NCBI GenBank assembly: GCA_001574975.1
Contig: KQ965838.1
Span: forward strand, 62,001-126,000
DNA: 64,000 nucleotides
Direction: 5' to 3'
Origin: Gonapodya prolifera JEL478
Lineage: Eukaryota; Monoblepharomycota; Monoblepharidomycetes; Monoblepharidales; Gonapodyaceae
Positions 32,677 to 45,351 of the stretch are shown piece by piece; within the stretch, counting starts at the first letter, position 1; the number at the start of each line of letters is the position of its first letter. The notes beneath the pieces were generated by a model. The model did no database searches and was not told the origin of the DNA. It saw only the letters and a list, made by a program, of their open reading frames with translations. The position numbers were made by a program, and so were the translations under genes.

Positions 32677-35616
32677 ATGGCGGGACTTAGGCTCTTAAAT
32701 CTGACCAGAGAATCGCAGCTCTCTTGGCTGAGAGTCGTCATACTGGTGTGTGCTTTTATACCGGTGATGCAGTGTGGCTTCAACGGACATCTTGTTAACC
32801 GTCAATTCAATTTTATGCACCGATGGAATCGTTTGTGTTGTTTCTCGTCCTGACAGTCTGGTATCGGTATACTCGCGTTCTTATCGCGGCTCTTCTCGGG
32901 TGAGCGGGTCGCCGTTAAGTCGGGTTGCACTTTCGAGAGGTCTAAACTTGCTCCACTCTCCTCACTCTCCTCAATGCGCGGTGCAACTTATAATCTGAAT
33001 TTTCCTCACTATAGTGATTCGTTTCGAGTCCATCATTCACGAATTCGACCCCTGGTTCAACTATCGTGCGGTGGGTCGACGATGTCTGTGGGCGCTTGGG
33101 CATTTGGGGTCGCGGTTTTTCGTCGTTCTCTCTCTGAAATGCGGCGAAATGTGGAACCGGGTTCCTTGGGCTCATCCGCTGGCCTTAGTTTCAAACAGTG
33201 TTGTCTTGGCGTCTTGGCGTCTTGCTATGACTGCCGTATCCTCTCAAATCGCTAATCGTGATCCCTGTCATCTTCACAGACTCAAAAGCTTACCGAGTCG
33301 GGCTTCTACGATTTCTGGAACTGGTTTGATTCTTCCTCATGGTAGGTGATCGACAGAGTAATTGAAGAAATGTTTGCCGTTCCTGATGGATGAACGATCA
33401 TCCTGCACAGGTACCCTCTTGGTCGCGTTGTTGGCGGCACAGTCTACCCAGGAATCATGGTGACGGCAGGAATTATCCACCGTATATTGAACGCGCTCCA
33501 CTTCCCTGTCCACATTCGAGAAGTCTGTGTATTCCTTGCACCGGCGTTCTCAGCGCTGACCGCTGTTGCGGCATATTTGCTGGCGGGAGAGATGAAGGTA
33601 TGTAGATGTTGCTGTCGGTGTCTCACGAGTTTTTCTATCAGTGCTAATATCAATAATTCTGCAGGACTCGTCTGCAGGACTTCTCGCTGCTGCGTTCATT
33701 GGTATCGCACCGGGTTACATCTCGCGATCTGTCGCCGGCTCCTACGATAACGAAGCCATCGCCATTTTCCTCCTCGTGTTCGTATTTTACCTATGGATCC
33801 GCGCTCTTAAACTCGGATCGGCATTCTGGGGGAGTTTGTGTGGCTTGTTCTACTTTTACATGGTCTCGGCGTGGGGCGGCTATGCCTTCATTACCAATCT
33901 TATTCCCTTGCATGTGTTGGCGCTTATGGCCATGGGACGTTTCTCAAGCCGGTGCTACGTCGCATACAGCAGCTGGTACGCGTTGGGTACACTTGCTAGC
34001 ATGCAAATTCCGTTTGTCGGGTTTCAACCGGTTAGAACGAGCGAGCACATGGCTGCATTGGGTATGTATCCCGCTCTATTGGGTTCATAAAGTCCACGTT
34101 TAATTCTTTCGTATTCATTATTCCTTTTTTCCCCTCGGAAATATTAGGGATCTTCGGTCTGTGCCAGATCATGGCCTTTACCCAGTTCCTTCGCTCATTG
34201 TTGCCTGCACGCACCTTCCAAGTGCTCCTCCAGGCCGCGGCACTACTGGCATTTGGTGGCGGACTTGCTGCACTGATTCTCTTAACAACGTCGGGCTTCA
34301 TTGCTCCGTGGACGGGCCGGTTCTACTCTCTTTGGGACACCGGCTATGCAAAGAAATACATCCCCATCATTGCCTCAGTATCCGAGCATCAACCCACAGC
34401 ATGGCCTTCGTTCATGTTCGACCTGGGATTCCTCATTCCTATTTTCCCAGCCGGAATATTTATGTGTTTCCAGGAGCTGCGTGACGAGCATGTGTTTGTC
34501 ATCCTTTACGCCGTTACGGCCTCCTACTTTGCGGGCGTGATGGTTCGTCTGATGCTCACACTGACACCGATCGTGTGTGTCGCTTCTGCCCTCGCCGTCT
34601 CCAAATTGCTGGACGTGTATCTCAAAGACTCGAATGCCAACGAGGCGGAGGGAGACCCCAGTTCGACGAATGGAGACAATGCGGCCACCCAACCAGCAGA
34701 GGATGACCCCGTGGGTTTGATTTCAAAAATGCTCGGTATTCCCAGGCACTATGTTCGCAGCGTGGTAAACACACGTTGGCTGGTTGTCGGATCCATCGCT
34801 TGGATTATGGTCATGTTTGCATGGCACTGCACATGGGTGACTTCCAATGCCTATTCATCTCCTTCGGTTGTTCTGGCGTCCCGCGGGCCTGACGGATCGC
34901 AACATCTCATCGATGACTTCCGTGAGGCGTACTATTGGCTTTGGCAAAACACCCCGGAAGACGCCAAAGTTATGAGCTGGTGGGATTACGGCTACCAGAT
35001 CGCCGGAATGGCAAACCGCACCACACTTGTTGACAACAACACCTGGAACAACACCCACATCGCAACAGTTGGAAAGGCGATGTCCTCACCGGAGGACAAG
35101 TCTTACGACATCATGGTGAAGCATGACGTGGATTACGTCCTTATAATTTTCGGTGGCCTGATTGGATATTCTGGCGATGATATCAATAAGTTCCTGTGGA
35201 TGATTCGAATTGCGGAGGGAATTTGGCCAAATGAAGTCATTGAGAGGAACTTTTTCACCGAAAGAGGAGAGTATCGAGTGGACGATGAGGCAACACCCAC
35301 CATGAAAAATTCGCTCATGTATAAGATGAGCTACTACCGATTCCAAGATCTGTACGGTGGACAGCAGGCGATCGACCGGGTCCGAGGCACACCGATCCAA
35401 TCATCCAAAGTGAAGCTAACAGTCGTGGAGGAAGCATTCACGTCGGAAAACTTTATTGTGCGAATTTATAAAGTGAAGAAACCAGACGAGCTGGGAAGGA
35501 GTTTAGAGTCGGCTCAAACTTTCGACGAGGGAAAGAGACGAAGGAAAACTGCACAGAACAAAAGTGGAAAGCGGTCCAGGAAAAGCAGAGCTGGCTCTAA
35601 GAAGCAATCAGAATAG
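32677..35616 (+). CDS. STT3: Oligosaccharyltransferase catalytic subunit STT3
   Basis: Transfers the dolichol-linked glycan to Asn in the ER lumen. Visible blocks: [20 protein letters not shown] (containing the first DxD-like acidic site), [73 protein letters not shown] and the [13 protein letters not shown] block. The WWDYG signature is in [18 protein letters not shown], followed by [17 protein letters not shown]. Many membrane helices precede the soluble C-terminal domain, and the tail is basic ([20 protein letters not shown]). Introns cluster in the first third (one ends just before TGATTCGTTTCG at about 33015; others near 33067-33280, 33344-33410, 33598-33664 and 34063-34147). The start ATG at 32677 gives [14 protein letters not shown]. 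Confidence 0.95.
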
Positions 35617-35719
35617 CAATAGTTGGTGAAATATAGTCCTCTGTAGCACGCATTCGCATGATCAAGCCTTTCTTCCACCTTCCTTCATTGTTCTCTTACG
35701 AATATTGTTCACAAAATGA

Positions 35720-38180
35720 CTACGTGCTAATGTAATTGCAAGGGAACAGCCCTATTTTCCCCGTCCGACTATTCTTGCCGCTCCACCAATCGTCAGACAC
35801 TTTGTCGATGTTAACGATTTTGTCCCCTTCTGAGAAACTGAGCTCGTTATCTTCTGCTGCCTCGTAGTCGTACTGAAACAAAAACTTTGGTCCAACTTTG
35901 ATTGCGAACATAAAATACGATGCCCTTCACATACCAATGCGGAAGCTGTGAGCCCCTCATTTGCGGCAGAAGCGGCAGGGGACGGTGGAGGCCTCATAGG
36001 AGGAGCCTCTACTGCTATAGGTTCAGGTTCAGGTTCAGGTGGTGGACGCGAAATACGAGTCTCCACCGCGGGAGGTGCCATCTGGAGACATGCTCAATGA
36101 ACGAATAAAAATAACGGTGAGTTCATCTCCTACCTCCTCGACAATCTCAACCTGATGGAAGTCAAGCGATGAGCATAATGGCGAATCGCACACCTAACGT
36201 TTATCTTACATAGTTCGAGGGAAACAAGCCCGTTTGACCCGTTTTCCTATTCGTTCCACTCCACCAATCGTCTGAAACCTTGTCGATATTCACAATTTGG
36301 TCTCCTTCGACAAACGTAAGCTCGTTGTCTTCAGCAGCGGCGTAATCGAACAGAGCATTGGCGGTGAGCCCTCCAGCTCCTGAGGCTGTGGTCGTACCAG
36401 CATTTGCCGACACCGCAGTTGCTGCTGCTGTGAAATTAGAGACATTGGTGCTGGCTCTGACACTAAAAGGAGAGAAATATTTACCCTCCTCCGCCTTTCG
36501 TTGCCGCTCTTCTTCAATACGCTGTTCCTCGGCCTCCTTTCGGCGCCTAGCGTCGTCAGCGTCACGTTGGCGCTTAGCTTCTTCAGCCCTCGCTCGCTCT
36601 GCCTCTTCTAGCTGCCTACGCCTACAGCGACTTCAGCGTTACGGAGCGTCCATCAAAAGTCATGCAACAAGCACACGTACTGGTTCTCCCCAGCAGCCTT
36701 AAGGTCCGCAGCTCGTCGCCGATCTTCTGCCTCTTTCTCCGCTTGTGCACGTTCTCTGGCTTCGCGAGCTTCTCGAGCACGACGCTCAGCATCTTCAGCC
36801 TGTCTCTGAGTGGCTTCGTCATCTTCATTCCTTTTCGATCTGTTCCGCAACTCCTCGAGTTCTTTTCTTCTCAAAGCGGCGGCGTCCAAAGGTTTCTCCT
36901 CCCTTTCCGTTTCTTCAATTTGTCCAGCGGCTGCCTTTCGCGCTGCAGCAATCTCCTGTTCTGCACGATTTCGTGACAAATATTGAGGTTTGTCTCCACG
37001 CTCCGGCTCGTCAGGTTTAGCATTCCTACGAGCGGCAGCAATCTCCTCCTCCGCTCGGATACGCGAAGCCTGTGGTTTAGGTGCAACATCATCCTGCGAA
37101 CCACCCCCAGACCGGTTCCATCGCTCCGTTTCACGCTCTCTCTGTCTCTTGTCCTCCTCCTCTCGACGAAGGCGCTCTTCCTGAATCTTACGGTCGGCTT
37201 CGGATTGCTGCCCAAAGGTGGTGCCAAGCTTCTTTGGAGGTGGAAGCTGAGGTCGCTGATAGTTTGTTCCCTACAAAAGCATATTACTTAAAGTGACACA
37301 CTGACAAGAAAATGAGATTCAACTCACAACTGGGGCAACTGGGGGCTCTGGTTCGGACCGTTTTGGAATGACTGGAACCACCCTCTGGTAGACGGAGCCC
37401 TAGAAGGAAGGGATTATATCGATGGCACCACGTTAGAATTTGATATCAGTACGCACCACTGGAGCTGGTGCCTCCATTCTCTGTGGTGGCTCGTTATGTA
37501 TCGAGTATTTTGCGCCACCAGCATCATGAACTTTCTTCATGATTGCTTTCGGCTCGACATCATCTGCGTTGCGTGCATTGATTTGGACGTGAAATCCTAA
37601 AATCTCAAAGATCGTAAGAGGAGCTCAGTGACACCAAATGGTACTTTTGCCAACCTTTGAAGAGCCTTTTGCAATCATTGACTTGTGAAGGGAACAGGCC
37701 CTTTTTCCCGACTGGGACACCATCCCCGCACCACGCAATAAAAACTACTTTCGGTAGGCTCGAAACGTCGTCTGTGACGCGACAGATGCCGAATTGAATC
37801 TTCCCGTCCGCTTGTGAACGTCAGTGGAGGATTTAAGTTCGTAAATAATGTCACCCTCTGTCAGTGACTCTCACAGAATTCATCCGCAAGCTCGTCAAGT
37901 CCACCATCTGGGTGAATGAATGGTGAAGTGGCATATAAGCAACACAACATTGGGACATGGGCAAACCTATTTAAACGTACCACCGCTACCCTGAACTTTC
38001 AGCTCGTTGCGATCACCCACGAGAGCGAAACAGGCCCAGTTCGTTGGATCCTTCTCGTTAAAAACCTTGGATTGGGACATTATGAGGGACAGCACAATCG
38101 CGGAGTTCCAACAATGGCCATCTCACCTTCTTGTAAGCATCGTCAAGCTCTCGCGCATATGTGTTAAGATTGACAGACAT
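35720..38180 (-). CDS. ABP1: Actin-binding protein ABP1 (drebrin family), ADF-H and two SH3 domains
   Basis: Actin-patch protein that activates Arp2/3 and recruits endocytic proteins. ADF-H domain: MSVNLNTYARELDDAYKK, VFNEKDPTNWACFALVGDRN, IQFGICRVTDDVSSLPKVVF, VPVGKKGLFPSQVNDCKRLF. A Pro-rich stretch and a long Arg/Glu/Ala-rich coiled region follow (AEDAERRAREAREARERAQA). SH3-1: ANALFDYAAAEDNELTFVEG...DDWWSG...GLFPSNYV. SH3-2: FQYDYEAAEDNELSFSEGDK...DDWWSG...GLFPCNYIST then the stop at 35720. The two SH3 domains are near-identical over the ligand-binding face (NIDKVSDDWWSG), suggesting recent duplication. About ten short introns. The ATG is 101 nt past the ERV2 stop. ARP2 of the same pathway lies 3 kb away. 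Confidence 0.92.
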
Positions 38181-38281
38181 CCTTTCCCAGTAGCGAAGTG
38201 CAAATGGGCTGTCCGAACACCTGAACGATTTCGGCAGAATTACTTATCTTCCTGTCTATTTGTTAGTTTACAAACTGCTCA

Positions 38282-39056
38282 CTACTTTGATTCCTTCTCT
38301 TTTGGTTTGCAGCCACAATCACCCCAAACATCTTTTAGCTTTGTGCAATCAAAAATCGGCTTTCGGAGGTGTTCGTTGACCCTGTTATGGACTTCACCAA
38401 AGAACATAACACACATATCGAGGCACTCTACTGAGTCCAATTACACCTACCGTCACATGCCCAATTTGCCACCGCATATCGTGTCGTAACATTCGGGGGG
38501 CTTTCACGCACCATTCTGATAAAGTGCTCGGAGCACTCGCCGCAGGGATAAAGCTTCGATGATAAAATTATCCACCGTCTTAGGCTCTCCTGTGATGAAA
38601 TGTTGGTTCTTATCTTAAACAAAGCTGCAACCGTTGGGAACGCGAACCTGCTCATTCGGTGTGGGTTCCTCCGGAAATTGCATTGTCATTGTATGCTGGA
38701 AACATAACGTGTGACAAGGATGGACTGAACTCAATCTAAAAGGCTTTGAACGAACCGCACCAGTACTCTCCAGAATGCCCGTCCAAGTTCAGCTCTGGGT
38801 TAAATCATTAGCAAACTTGATGTGAGCTTTGCAATCCTGATCTCCATTCACAGACGGCTCACCTTGCTGTTTGATTCTCCATTTTGCCCATCACGCTGTG
38901 TTGCAATTCTGGAGAAACGATGAAGTTATCCGCTTCCAGGTCACCCCAGGAGTCCTCTTGAGCACCGATTGTGGTATAAAGCAATATCCCGCCCATGGTG
39001 ATGCCCGCAAGCGCAAGTATGGTTGCTAGCGCTCCGCGTGTTGGCTTCAAATTCAT
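38282..39056 (-). CDS. ERV2: ERV2-type FAD-linked sulfhydryl oxidase
   Basis: ER-lumen thiol oxidase of the Erv/ALR family. The N-terminus MNLKPTRGALATILALAG... holds a signal anchor. Small exons carry ELGRAFWRVL, then a segment with FPEEPTPNEQ, then SLRRWIILSSKLYPCGECSE, which holds the active CxxC and its helix, then NVTTRYAVANWAC and VNEHLRKPIFDC. A C-terminal CGC shuttle-type motif appears in DVWGDCGCKPKEKE. Introns are short (for example near 38590-38650 and 38690-38760). The gene lies between two same-strand neighbours with 84- and 101-nt gaps. ERV1 is the alternative, but the N-terminal membrane anchor and C-terminal CxC favour ERV2. Confidence 0.88.
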
Positions 39057-39140
39057 TTGGGTGGATGAGGGTCAGGTTTCAAAAAGGAAAGCCTGAAGGA
39101 GCATGTATGGTGTCTGAGACTTCAATTTTCTCTCAATTTA

Positions 39141-40913
39141 TCAATCTCCAATTAGAGTACTAATCAAGGAAGATAAAAGAGGTGAGAGTAATTCAGGTTC
39201 CGTTGCATAAAATGCAAATATTGTTCCAACTGATAGAGGGAGCACAGTGAGCTCCCAGTTGGGTACAAACACGGGATAGCCCGAGTCTCTAACAAAGCCA
39301 TATGATGCTTCAATGGCCTAATAAACTTTGCTGAGTACGCTTTGTCAAAACTCAAAGGATAACGTCGCCACTCACTGTGGGCAAGGCGAACACATTCAAC
39401 TCTCGAACTCGGCCTGGACTCTCCCACAGAACTGACAGGCCAGCAGGAATTCCAAAACTAGATAAACCAAGCATTGACCGTGATTAATTTTTACAAGTAA
39501 AACACGTCACAACACACTCACGCCCAATATGTCCAGCGCGGAGGTTTCTTCAGCACTCCTCGCTCAATCAGCGCTGTTATGACACAGAGGCCTGCCCTAT
39601 ATATGACGTTAAGGCTTCCAAAGAATGCGCTTGTACGGCTGGCACTTATGAGGGTTGGAAGTGCAGATCGGAAAGGGCTGAAACCTGGGTCAGAACAGGC
39701 TAAATGCTGATTTGCGAATCCAACACACCTCTTTGACACTTTTCGTGCGTTGAAGGCTATGGTAGTCGCCATGTTCACTCCTAGGGCCAAAGGTAGGACC
39801 GTAAAAAAGCAGCCGAACCAGTTCTCCATCAAGTCCCTCCAATGAGAATGCCCCGGGTGTATCAGCGCACAGTATAAATCTCGTGCTGGGAGAGTACGGG
39901 AGATTCCGTAAGTCGCCATTTCGCTGGGGTCTTTGCCGAGTCCTACTCGATTGATCCAGGCCACAAGATGACGCTCTCGCTCCAGGGGGTCACGAACACC
40001 ACCACTGTATTCTTTTCTAATTGCCATAACAGCTTCCTTCAGAGGCAACGCCGGTGTTGCAAGGGTTGTCCGGGCAATGGTTGAAGCGCCATCTATGATT
40101 TCCTCTGCTGTTGAAAGATTCCGACGATTTATGTCGAGGAGTTTTGGAGATGTGTACGCCTGAATGATAATCAATGGTGAGAATGCATCCGAATCGCCAA
40201 GAGACTCCGATCACAAGTCACCTGAGATGTAAGCATGGTGAAGAACGTAGGCCGGACTTTGGAAGGGTCCAGCATGACGCCATATATTATCTGCGCACAG
40301 ATGTAAAGGAAAAGAAGCATTGCTACCAAGTATAGTAATTTTAAATCCGTGTTCAGTAAGCGGTCTTGACGAAACTCACCTCCATGTGGGATCCTCAGCA
40401 AGTTTCGAGAATACAGCAGATTTACAACTGCTTGGAGAGCTCTGATTCCGAAGGTTTCCACGAATACCATCCTTCTGGACGGGTGTTCGAGGTATATTGC
40501 GAGGGAGCTTATGCCCCCAGAAACAAATGCCCGGGATCGTTCACTTCCAAGATTGTCGAATCGCGCGAGATTGAGCAAGAGCTTGTGGAAGAAACTGAAA
40601 GCGCCGAGGCCAGCGGCGAAAGTGAGGGGATATGGTTCGAGGACAATCCGAAAAACTTCTGCGACATGAGCTCTAGGTCACGTGGATTGAAGGGTAGAGT
40701 TACATCAGGAAGTACCGCTCGAGAGAAGCTCCGGGCGAACCTTCTTCGGATAACTTTCACCAATGCCCAGAACGCTGAGATCCCAGCTCTAGCAGTAAAC
40801 GCGAGGAGGAAAGTGCGTGCGCCACTAGTAAGCGCAAATCTTAGAATCTGCGTCCGATTCTTCCATTCTGGTACGGCGCGCGTGTGCTTCTTCTCGGAGT
40901 AGCCTCCTGTCAT
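39141..40913 (-). CDS. TMEM135-like multi-span membrane protein
   Basis: Family linked in animals to peroxisomes, mitochondria and lipid handling. Visible: ILRFALTSGARTFLLAFTAR, a GAFSFFHKLLLNLARF helix, SGGISSLAIYLEHPSRRMVF and FGIRALQAVVNLLYSRNLL, both fitting the TMEM135 pattern 'SG..SSL.....RR....Y...RAL'. Next come YLVAMLLFLYICAQIIYGVM, then CALIHPGHSHWRDLMENWFG, matching the family C..LHPG motif, and a second half repeating the theme (FGIPAGLSVLWESPGRVREL). A final splice (gtgagt...ttattag near 39315-39375) gives ALPTAIEASYGFVRDSGYPV and FYATEPELLSPLLSSL, stop at 39141. One join near 40670-40720, where the frame changes, was not resolved. The start at 40913 is provisional. Confidence 0.7.
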
Positions 40914-41380
40914 TTTCGGAAATGGAAGTCAGATCGTCCAATATATATGGACCCGACAGTCACGTATATGGTGAAAACCAGTTCCAGATGTCCACCCGTT
41001 CTGCGTCACATACCCTCAAATAAACGGGTGCATTATGTGTACATACTTCGCAATTTTCCGTTAAGGATGCCGGGCGGAAAAGTCGTTGTGTTGAAGAGTT
41101 GTGGTTTCCATCCAAAGAAGCCGAGGTCCTGTCATCGAAGCTTTTTAGTTTAATTTCAGTCAAATCATTAGAGCAGCTCCTATTTATACTTGTTTTTTAC
41201 CGTTCGCCAGTTTCTTACACTTATATCGGTAATAATGAGCGACGGGCAAGCAGAGAGGCGCGTTGCTGGAATGTGTACTTCATTCATAAAAATGATTGTG
41301 AAAGTTATTAGTTCAGTTTAGTTTGGTGCCAGCTTGGAGTGCAACTCACCAACAGCTGAACACAAGCGTTTGTGTGGACA

Positions 41381-43311
41381 ATGCCTGGAGTCGTCGTTGT
41401 GGACAATGGTACAGGGGTGAGCTCATGACTGCCTTTTGTCTTCCTTGATGGCGTACGCTTTCAGGAGAGCTTGAGCCTCGATTGGATTCGTGGAAGTCGG
41501 CACAATATGACACACAGCATTGTCAATCGCGATGGCCAGCCGGCACTTGTGAAAGAATCCCGTGGCATTATGACGGGCTCATTGTGATACTGGACTTGGC
41601 GGGCTGCTGGAAACGACATGGATCGTGAAGAAGCGAATTCGCGAAGAGCTCTTGCAATTCACCCCGTCCTCGATTGACGTGCTGCCATCTTTTGAGAACG
41701 TTTTCTAATGTCACCTTTGATGCACATGCCCCATTACATCCACATCTTGCTGGATGCACCACCGGTCCTTCTAATATTACCACCTGCAATCAACCATCAC
41801 CGTTCACGTCCTTGCGTTCTGTTCCGTGATGGACTTCAATTTCATTCGCCTCAGTTTGTGAAGTGTGGCTTCGCCGGGTCCAACTTTCCCGAGTCGATAT
41901 TTCCGGCAGTTGTTGGACGACCCATTCTGCGTGCTGAGGAAAAAGTCGGAGATGTCGAAATAAAGGACGTCATGGTCGGGGACGAGGCGTCCGCTGTGCG
42001 GTCGATGCTACAAATGTCGTACCCTATGGAGAACGGGATTGTTCGGAATTGGGAGGACATGCAGATTTTGTGGGACTACACGTTTGAGCACAAACTCAAA
42101 ATCGACCCAAGGGACAATAAAGTTCTTTTGACGGAGCCCGTTCTGAACCCAAAACGCAATCGTGAACGAATGTGCGAGGTCATGTTTGAAAAGTATGGCT
42201 TTCAAGGTGTGAATGTAGCCATCCAAGCTGTGTTGACGCTTTACGCTCAGGGTATGTCTCCGCCTCCCTTAACGAGCTTATCATGACGTTTGTAACCGAC
42301 TCTTGGCGCCCAATTAAGGTCTCCTCACGGGAGTGGTGGTGGATTCTGGAGACGGTGTGACACATATCGTTCCAGTGTACGATGGATACTCTCTCCCTCA
42401 CCTCGTCCGCCGGTTGGACGTGGCTGGTCGCAACATCACGAACTATCTCATCAAACTGCTGCTCTTGAGAGGGTACGCCTTTAATCGCACGGCTGATTTC
42501 GAAACTGTCAGGCAACTTAAGGAGGCGGTTTGCTATGTTGGGTAAGGGCATCAAGTCTTCAATATCCATGAAATTAAATGATAGACACGTGTTTCTTTCA
42601 GCTATGACCTCCCTCTGGAGCAGAAACTCGCGACAGAAACGACTGTACTGGTTGAGACCTACACGGTAATGCAAATGCTTACGGCCCAAACTTCTTTTCA
42701 GCAAACCAGCTAACTAGCCTCAACTGCTTAGCTCCCTGATGGCCGAGTTATCAAAGTTGGATCGGAGCGGTTCGAAGCCCCTGAGGCGTTGTTCCAACCA
42801 CACTTGGTTGACGTCGAGTCTCCAGGAATGGCCGGTATGTTATCTGAGAATCCGGGCGGCTCGAGAGGTTCTCATATCACACTCCTCAGAGATGCTTTTC
42901 AATGCCATTCAGGCAGCAGACATTGACGTCAGGCCGGAACTGTACAAACACATTGTTCTGTCTGGTGGATCATCCATGTACCCCGGTCTTCCAAGCCGTC
43001 TCGAGAAGGAGATTAAGCAACTGTATTTGGCAAAAGTCCTTCGGGGTGACACGTCCCGGCTCGGGGTAAGCGACCTGTCTTCTGTCCGCAACTCAACCCG
43101 TCCATTCACCGGACCGTTTTTATTGTGCATGAAGAAATTCAAAATCAAGGTCGAGGATCCCCCGCGTCGCAAACACATGGTCTTCCTTGGCGGTGCTGTG
43201 CTCGGCGATATCATGAAGGATAAAGCGAGCTTCTGGATTTCCAAAGAGGAGTGGGAGGAGCATGGTGTGAAGATGGTTGATCAGAAGCTCGGTGGACCGG
43301 GCAGGAACTGA
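41381..43311 (+). CDS. ARP2: Actin-related protein 2 (Arp2/3 complex)
   Basis: Nucleates branched actin filaments with ARP3. [12 protein letters not shown] is coded in a short exon 1. After an unusually long intron (about 41418-41849) comes [20 protein letters not shown], the ARP2 phosphate-loop block. Then follow [60 protein letters not shown] and [21 protein letters not shown] short in-frame stretch after TSRLG may hold one more intron (about 43059-43137) before [20 protein letters not shown], and the end is KLGGPGRN. The nucleotide-binding motifs are intact. Other introns near 42252-42318, 42542-42600 and 42665-42731. Confidence 0.95.
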
Positions 43312-43454
43312 GCCATAGGTGGTTGTGAATTCGTTTTAATAATACCTATCGAGAGATCAGTCGTGGCGAAGGTTGAACACATATCACATGTCGCTGAGTT
43401 GGGATTGAGGAGTCTGATGACCGAATACCGATCGATCCTTGCCAAACCAAATCA

Positions 43455-45184
43455 TTGATGTCTTCACAACAAGCATCTTACGTGGTCATTGGCGCAGGCC
43501 CAGGTTCGTCACTATCCCATCTCTTCGATCTGTGTGGGGACAGAATTGCTCACCTCGTCGGTGCTTGCTCTGAAGTTGGCCTCCTCGCTGCGCTTGGGCT
43601 TGCAAAAAGAGGACATTCGGTGACCGTCTACGAGGGTAGAGAATCGCTCGACCAACGGAGGGAGGAATCATACCCGATAGGTTCACAAATGCATGGTGCG
43701 GATAACTTATTCAGTGTGCTGACTCATTCTCGTGACAGGTGTGAACCTCCGGGGGATCCGCGCCCTTCGCGATGTCGGAGGCTCTATATTAGCCTCTCGC
43801 GTGGAGGATCACGGGGAAATCATCGACTCGTTCGACATTTACTCGGGGAAGCGCAGAGTAGCTCAAGCCGTGGCAGGAACGATACGCTCACAAACGCGCT
43901 TCGCGGTCACCAAGGCAATTTACGACGAGTGTGTTGCGTTCGAGGCGTCCAAGGGGCCTGAAAGTAAGGGTGGGGTAAGGGTTGTCTTTGGAAAGAAGCT
44001 GGACCGGTTCGAGGTCGTTGAGGATGGGACCACGGCGGGCAGGCTACATTTCTCGGACCAAGTGGTTGATCTTCCTGTTGGAGTCCGGGTCGTGGCCGCT
44101 GACGGGGGTGGTTCCATCGTGAGGAGATGCTTCGTCGAAGCGACCAAGGGGAAAGAGAATGAAATCAAGGAAACACTCGTACCGTGGAATGTCAGCTTCA
44201 GAGTGATGTTTTGTGGTACGTACACAATGGTAGGGAGCTAACTTGTTCACGGGCTCACAGTGGTGAATGTTGCACGGGAACAGATAAATCCCCCCTTTCA
44301 TATCTCGACCCGAAAATTCACTATATCATGAGCGGAGTCTATGTTGCAGTGAGTGTTTGGTCGGAAACCGTGTTATTTTACCCATATTCATATTGTACAT
44401 GGGCAATAGGTCTCAGGGTCGTCCTCGGATCCTTGGACGTTCGCTCTATCGTGTCGCCCTGGGGCACCTCACCACGACCTGTTCCATCTTCATACCGACT
44501 CTCCGACGCCTGCTCAGATTGAAGAACTTCGTGCACACCTGCGGAAAGCGTGTCCGCTGACAGCAGAGCGACTCGATGATCACATTTCTGAGGAAGAGTT
44601 GCGAGCGTTCTTTGGAAGGAGGATATTCACGGGCAACCTGGTACATATTTCGAGGTGCGACTATAATGGGTGGGTCGTGATGCTTGGGGATGCGGCGCAC
44701 GCTTTGTTTCCGCCAACAGGGGAGGTGAGAGAAGCTGCGGGATTTTTTTCCCTTACTATGGACTCTTTATTAAGCATAAGGTGGTCTCTAGGGTATAAAT
44801 TCTGGTCTTGATGACGTCCACGCACTCATGTCGGCGATTGACGCAACATCTTCGGGTGCTTCCGTCTCACCATTCTCACACTATGCGACAAACCGACAAC
44901 CCTCGGTCGATGCCCTCCACTCCATCGCTCGGGACATTTGGCTGTCTCAAAGTGGTTCCACCGCTGATAAGATCGTCTCAATGGGGTCGAACATTCTATT
45001 CAATGTGTTTTCTCACGATAAGAGCAAGCCGACAGAAGCCGAGTTACGGTATGGACCACCTGCAAAAGATGCATTGCTAGAGTATCCCGAGGTGTGGAAA
45101 CGCCATTTGGAGAATGTGGGGGGGTACAGAAGAGCGTTGCGCTGGATTGCGGCACCATTTGGGCATGTGACGGCAGACCAGTAG
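43455..45184 (+). CDS. FAD-dependent monooxygenase, kynurenine 3-monooxygenase-like
   Basis: The N-terminal dinucleotide fold is split by an intron: YVVIGAGP then GLLAALGLAKRGHSVTVYE (GxGxxG type, with the end-of-strand Glu). NLRGIRALRDVGG follows, then VRVVAADGGGSIVRRCF (the DG motif), then NGWVVMLGDAAHALFPPTGEG joined to INSGLDDVHALMSAI (the second FAD motif, GD...P). The tail YPEVWKRHLENVGGYRRALR ends at 45184. Layout and motifs fit group A flavoprotein monooxygenases. KMO (tryptophan to NAD pathway, mitochondrial outer membrane) is the nearest recognisable type, but the substrate is not certain: a UbiH-like or other aromatic hydroxylase is possible. No membrane tail is evident. About six introns. 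Confidence 0.65.
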
Positions 45185-45351
45185 TGGACATACTTAGCAC
45201 ACTGAGAATATCTCATTTCACCGACACTGTTTTAACTATTACATGTACTCTTTCTCGTCTTTGACGTACACTTGTTGGGTGCCATGCTTGGCCACAGCAA
45301 CTGTGGTCAATTCAGAGTGAAAGGAGAAAGCTGAAAGCTTCACCCCGATCG

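Noticed and set aside
42760-42785. A ggttcgaagcc string resembling a tRNA T-arm.
   Set aside because: Inside an ARP2 exon, with no matching acceptor stem or A-box.
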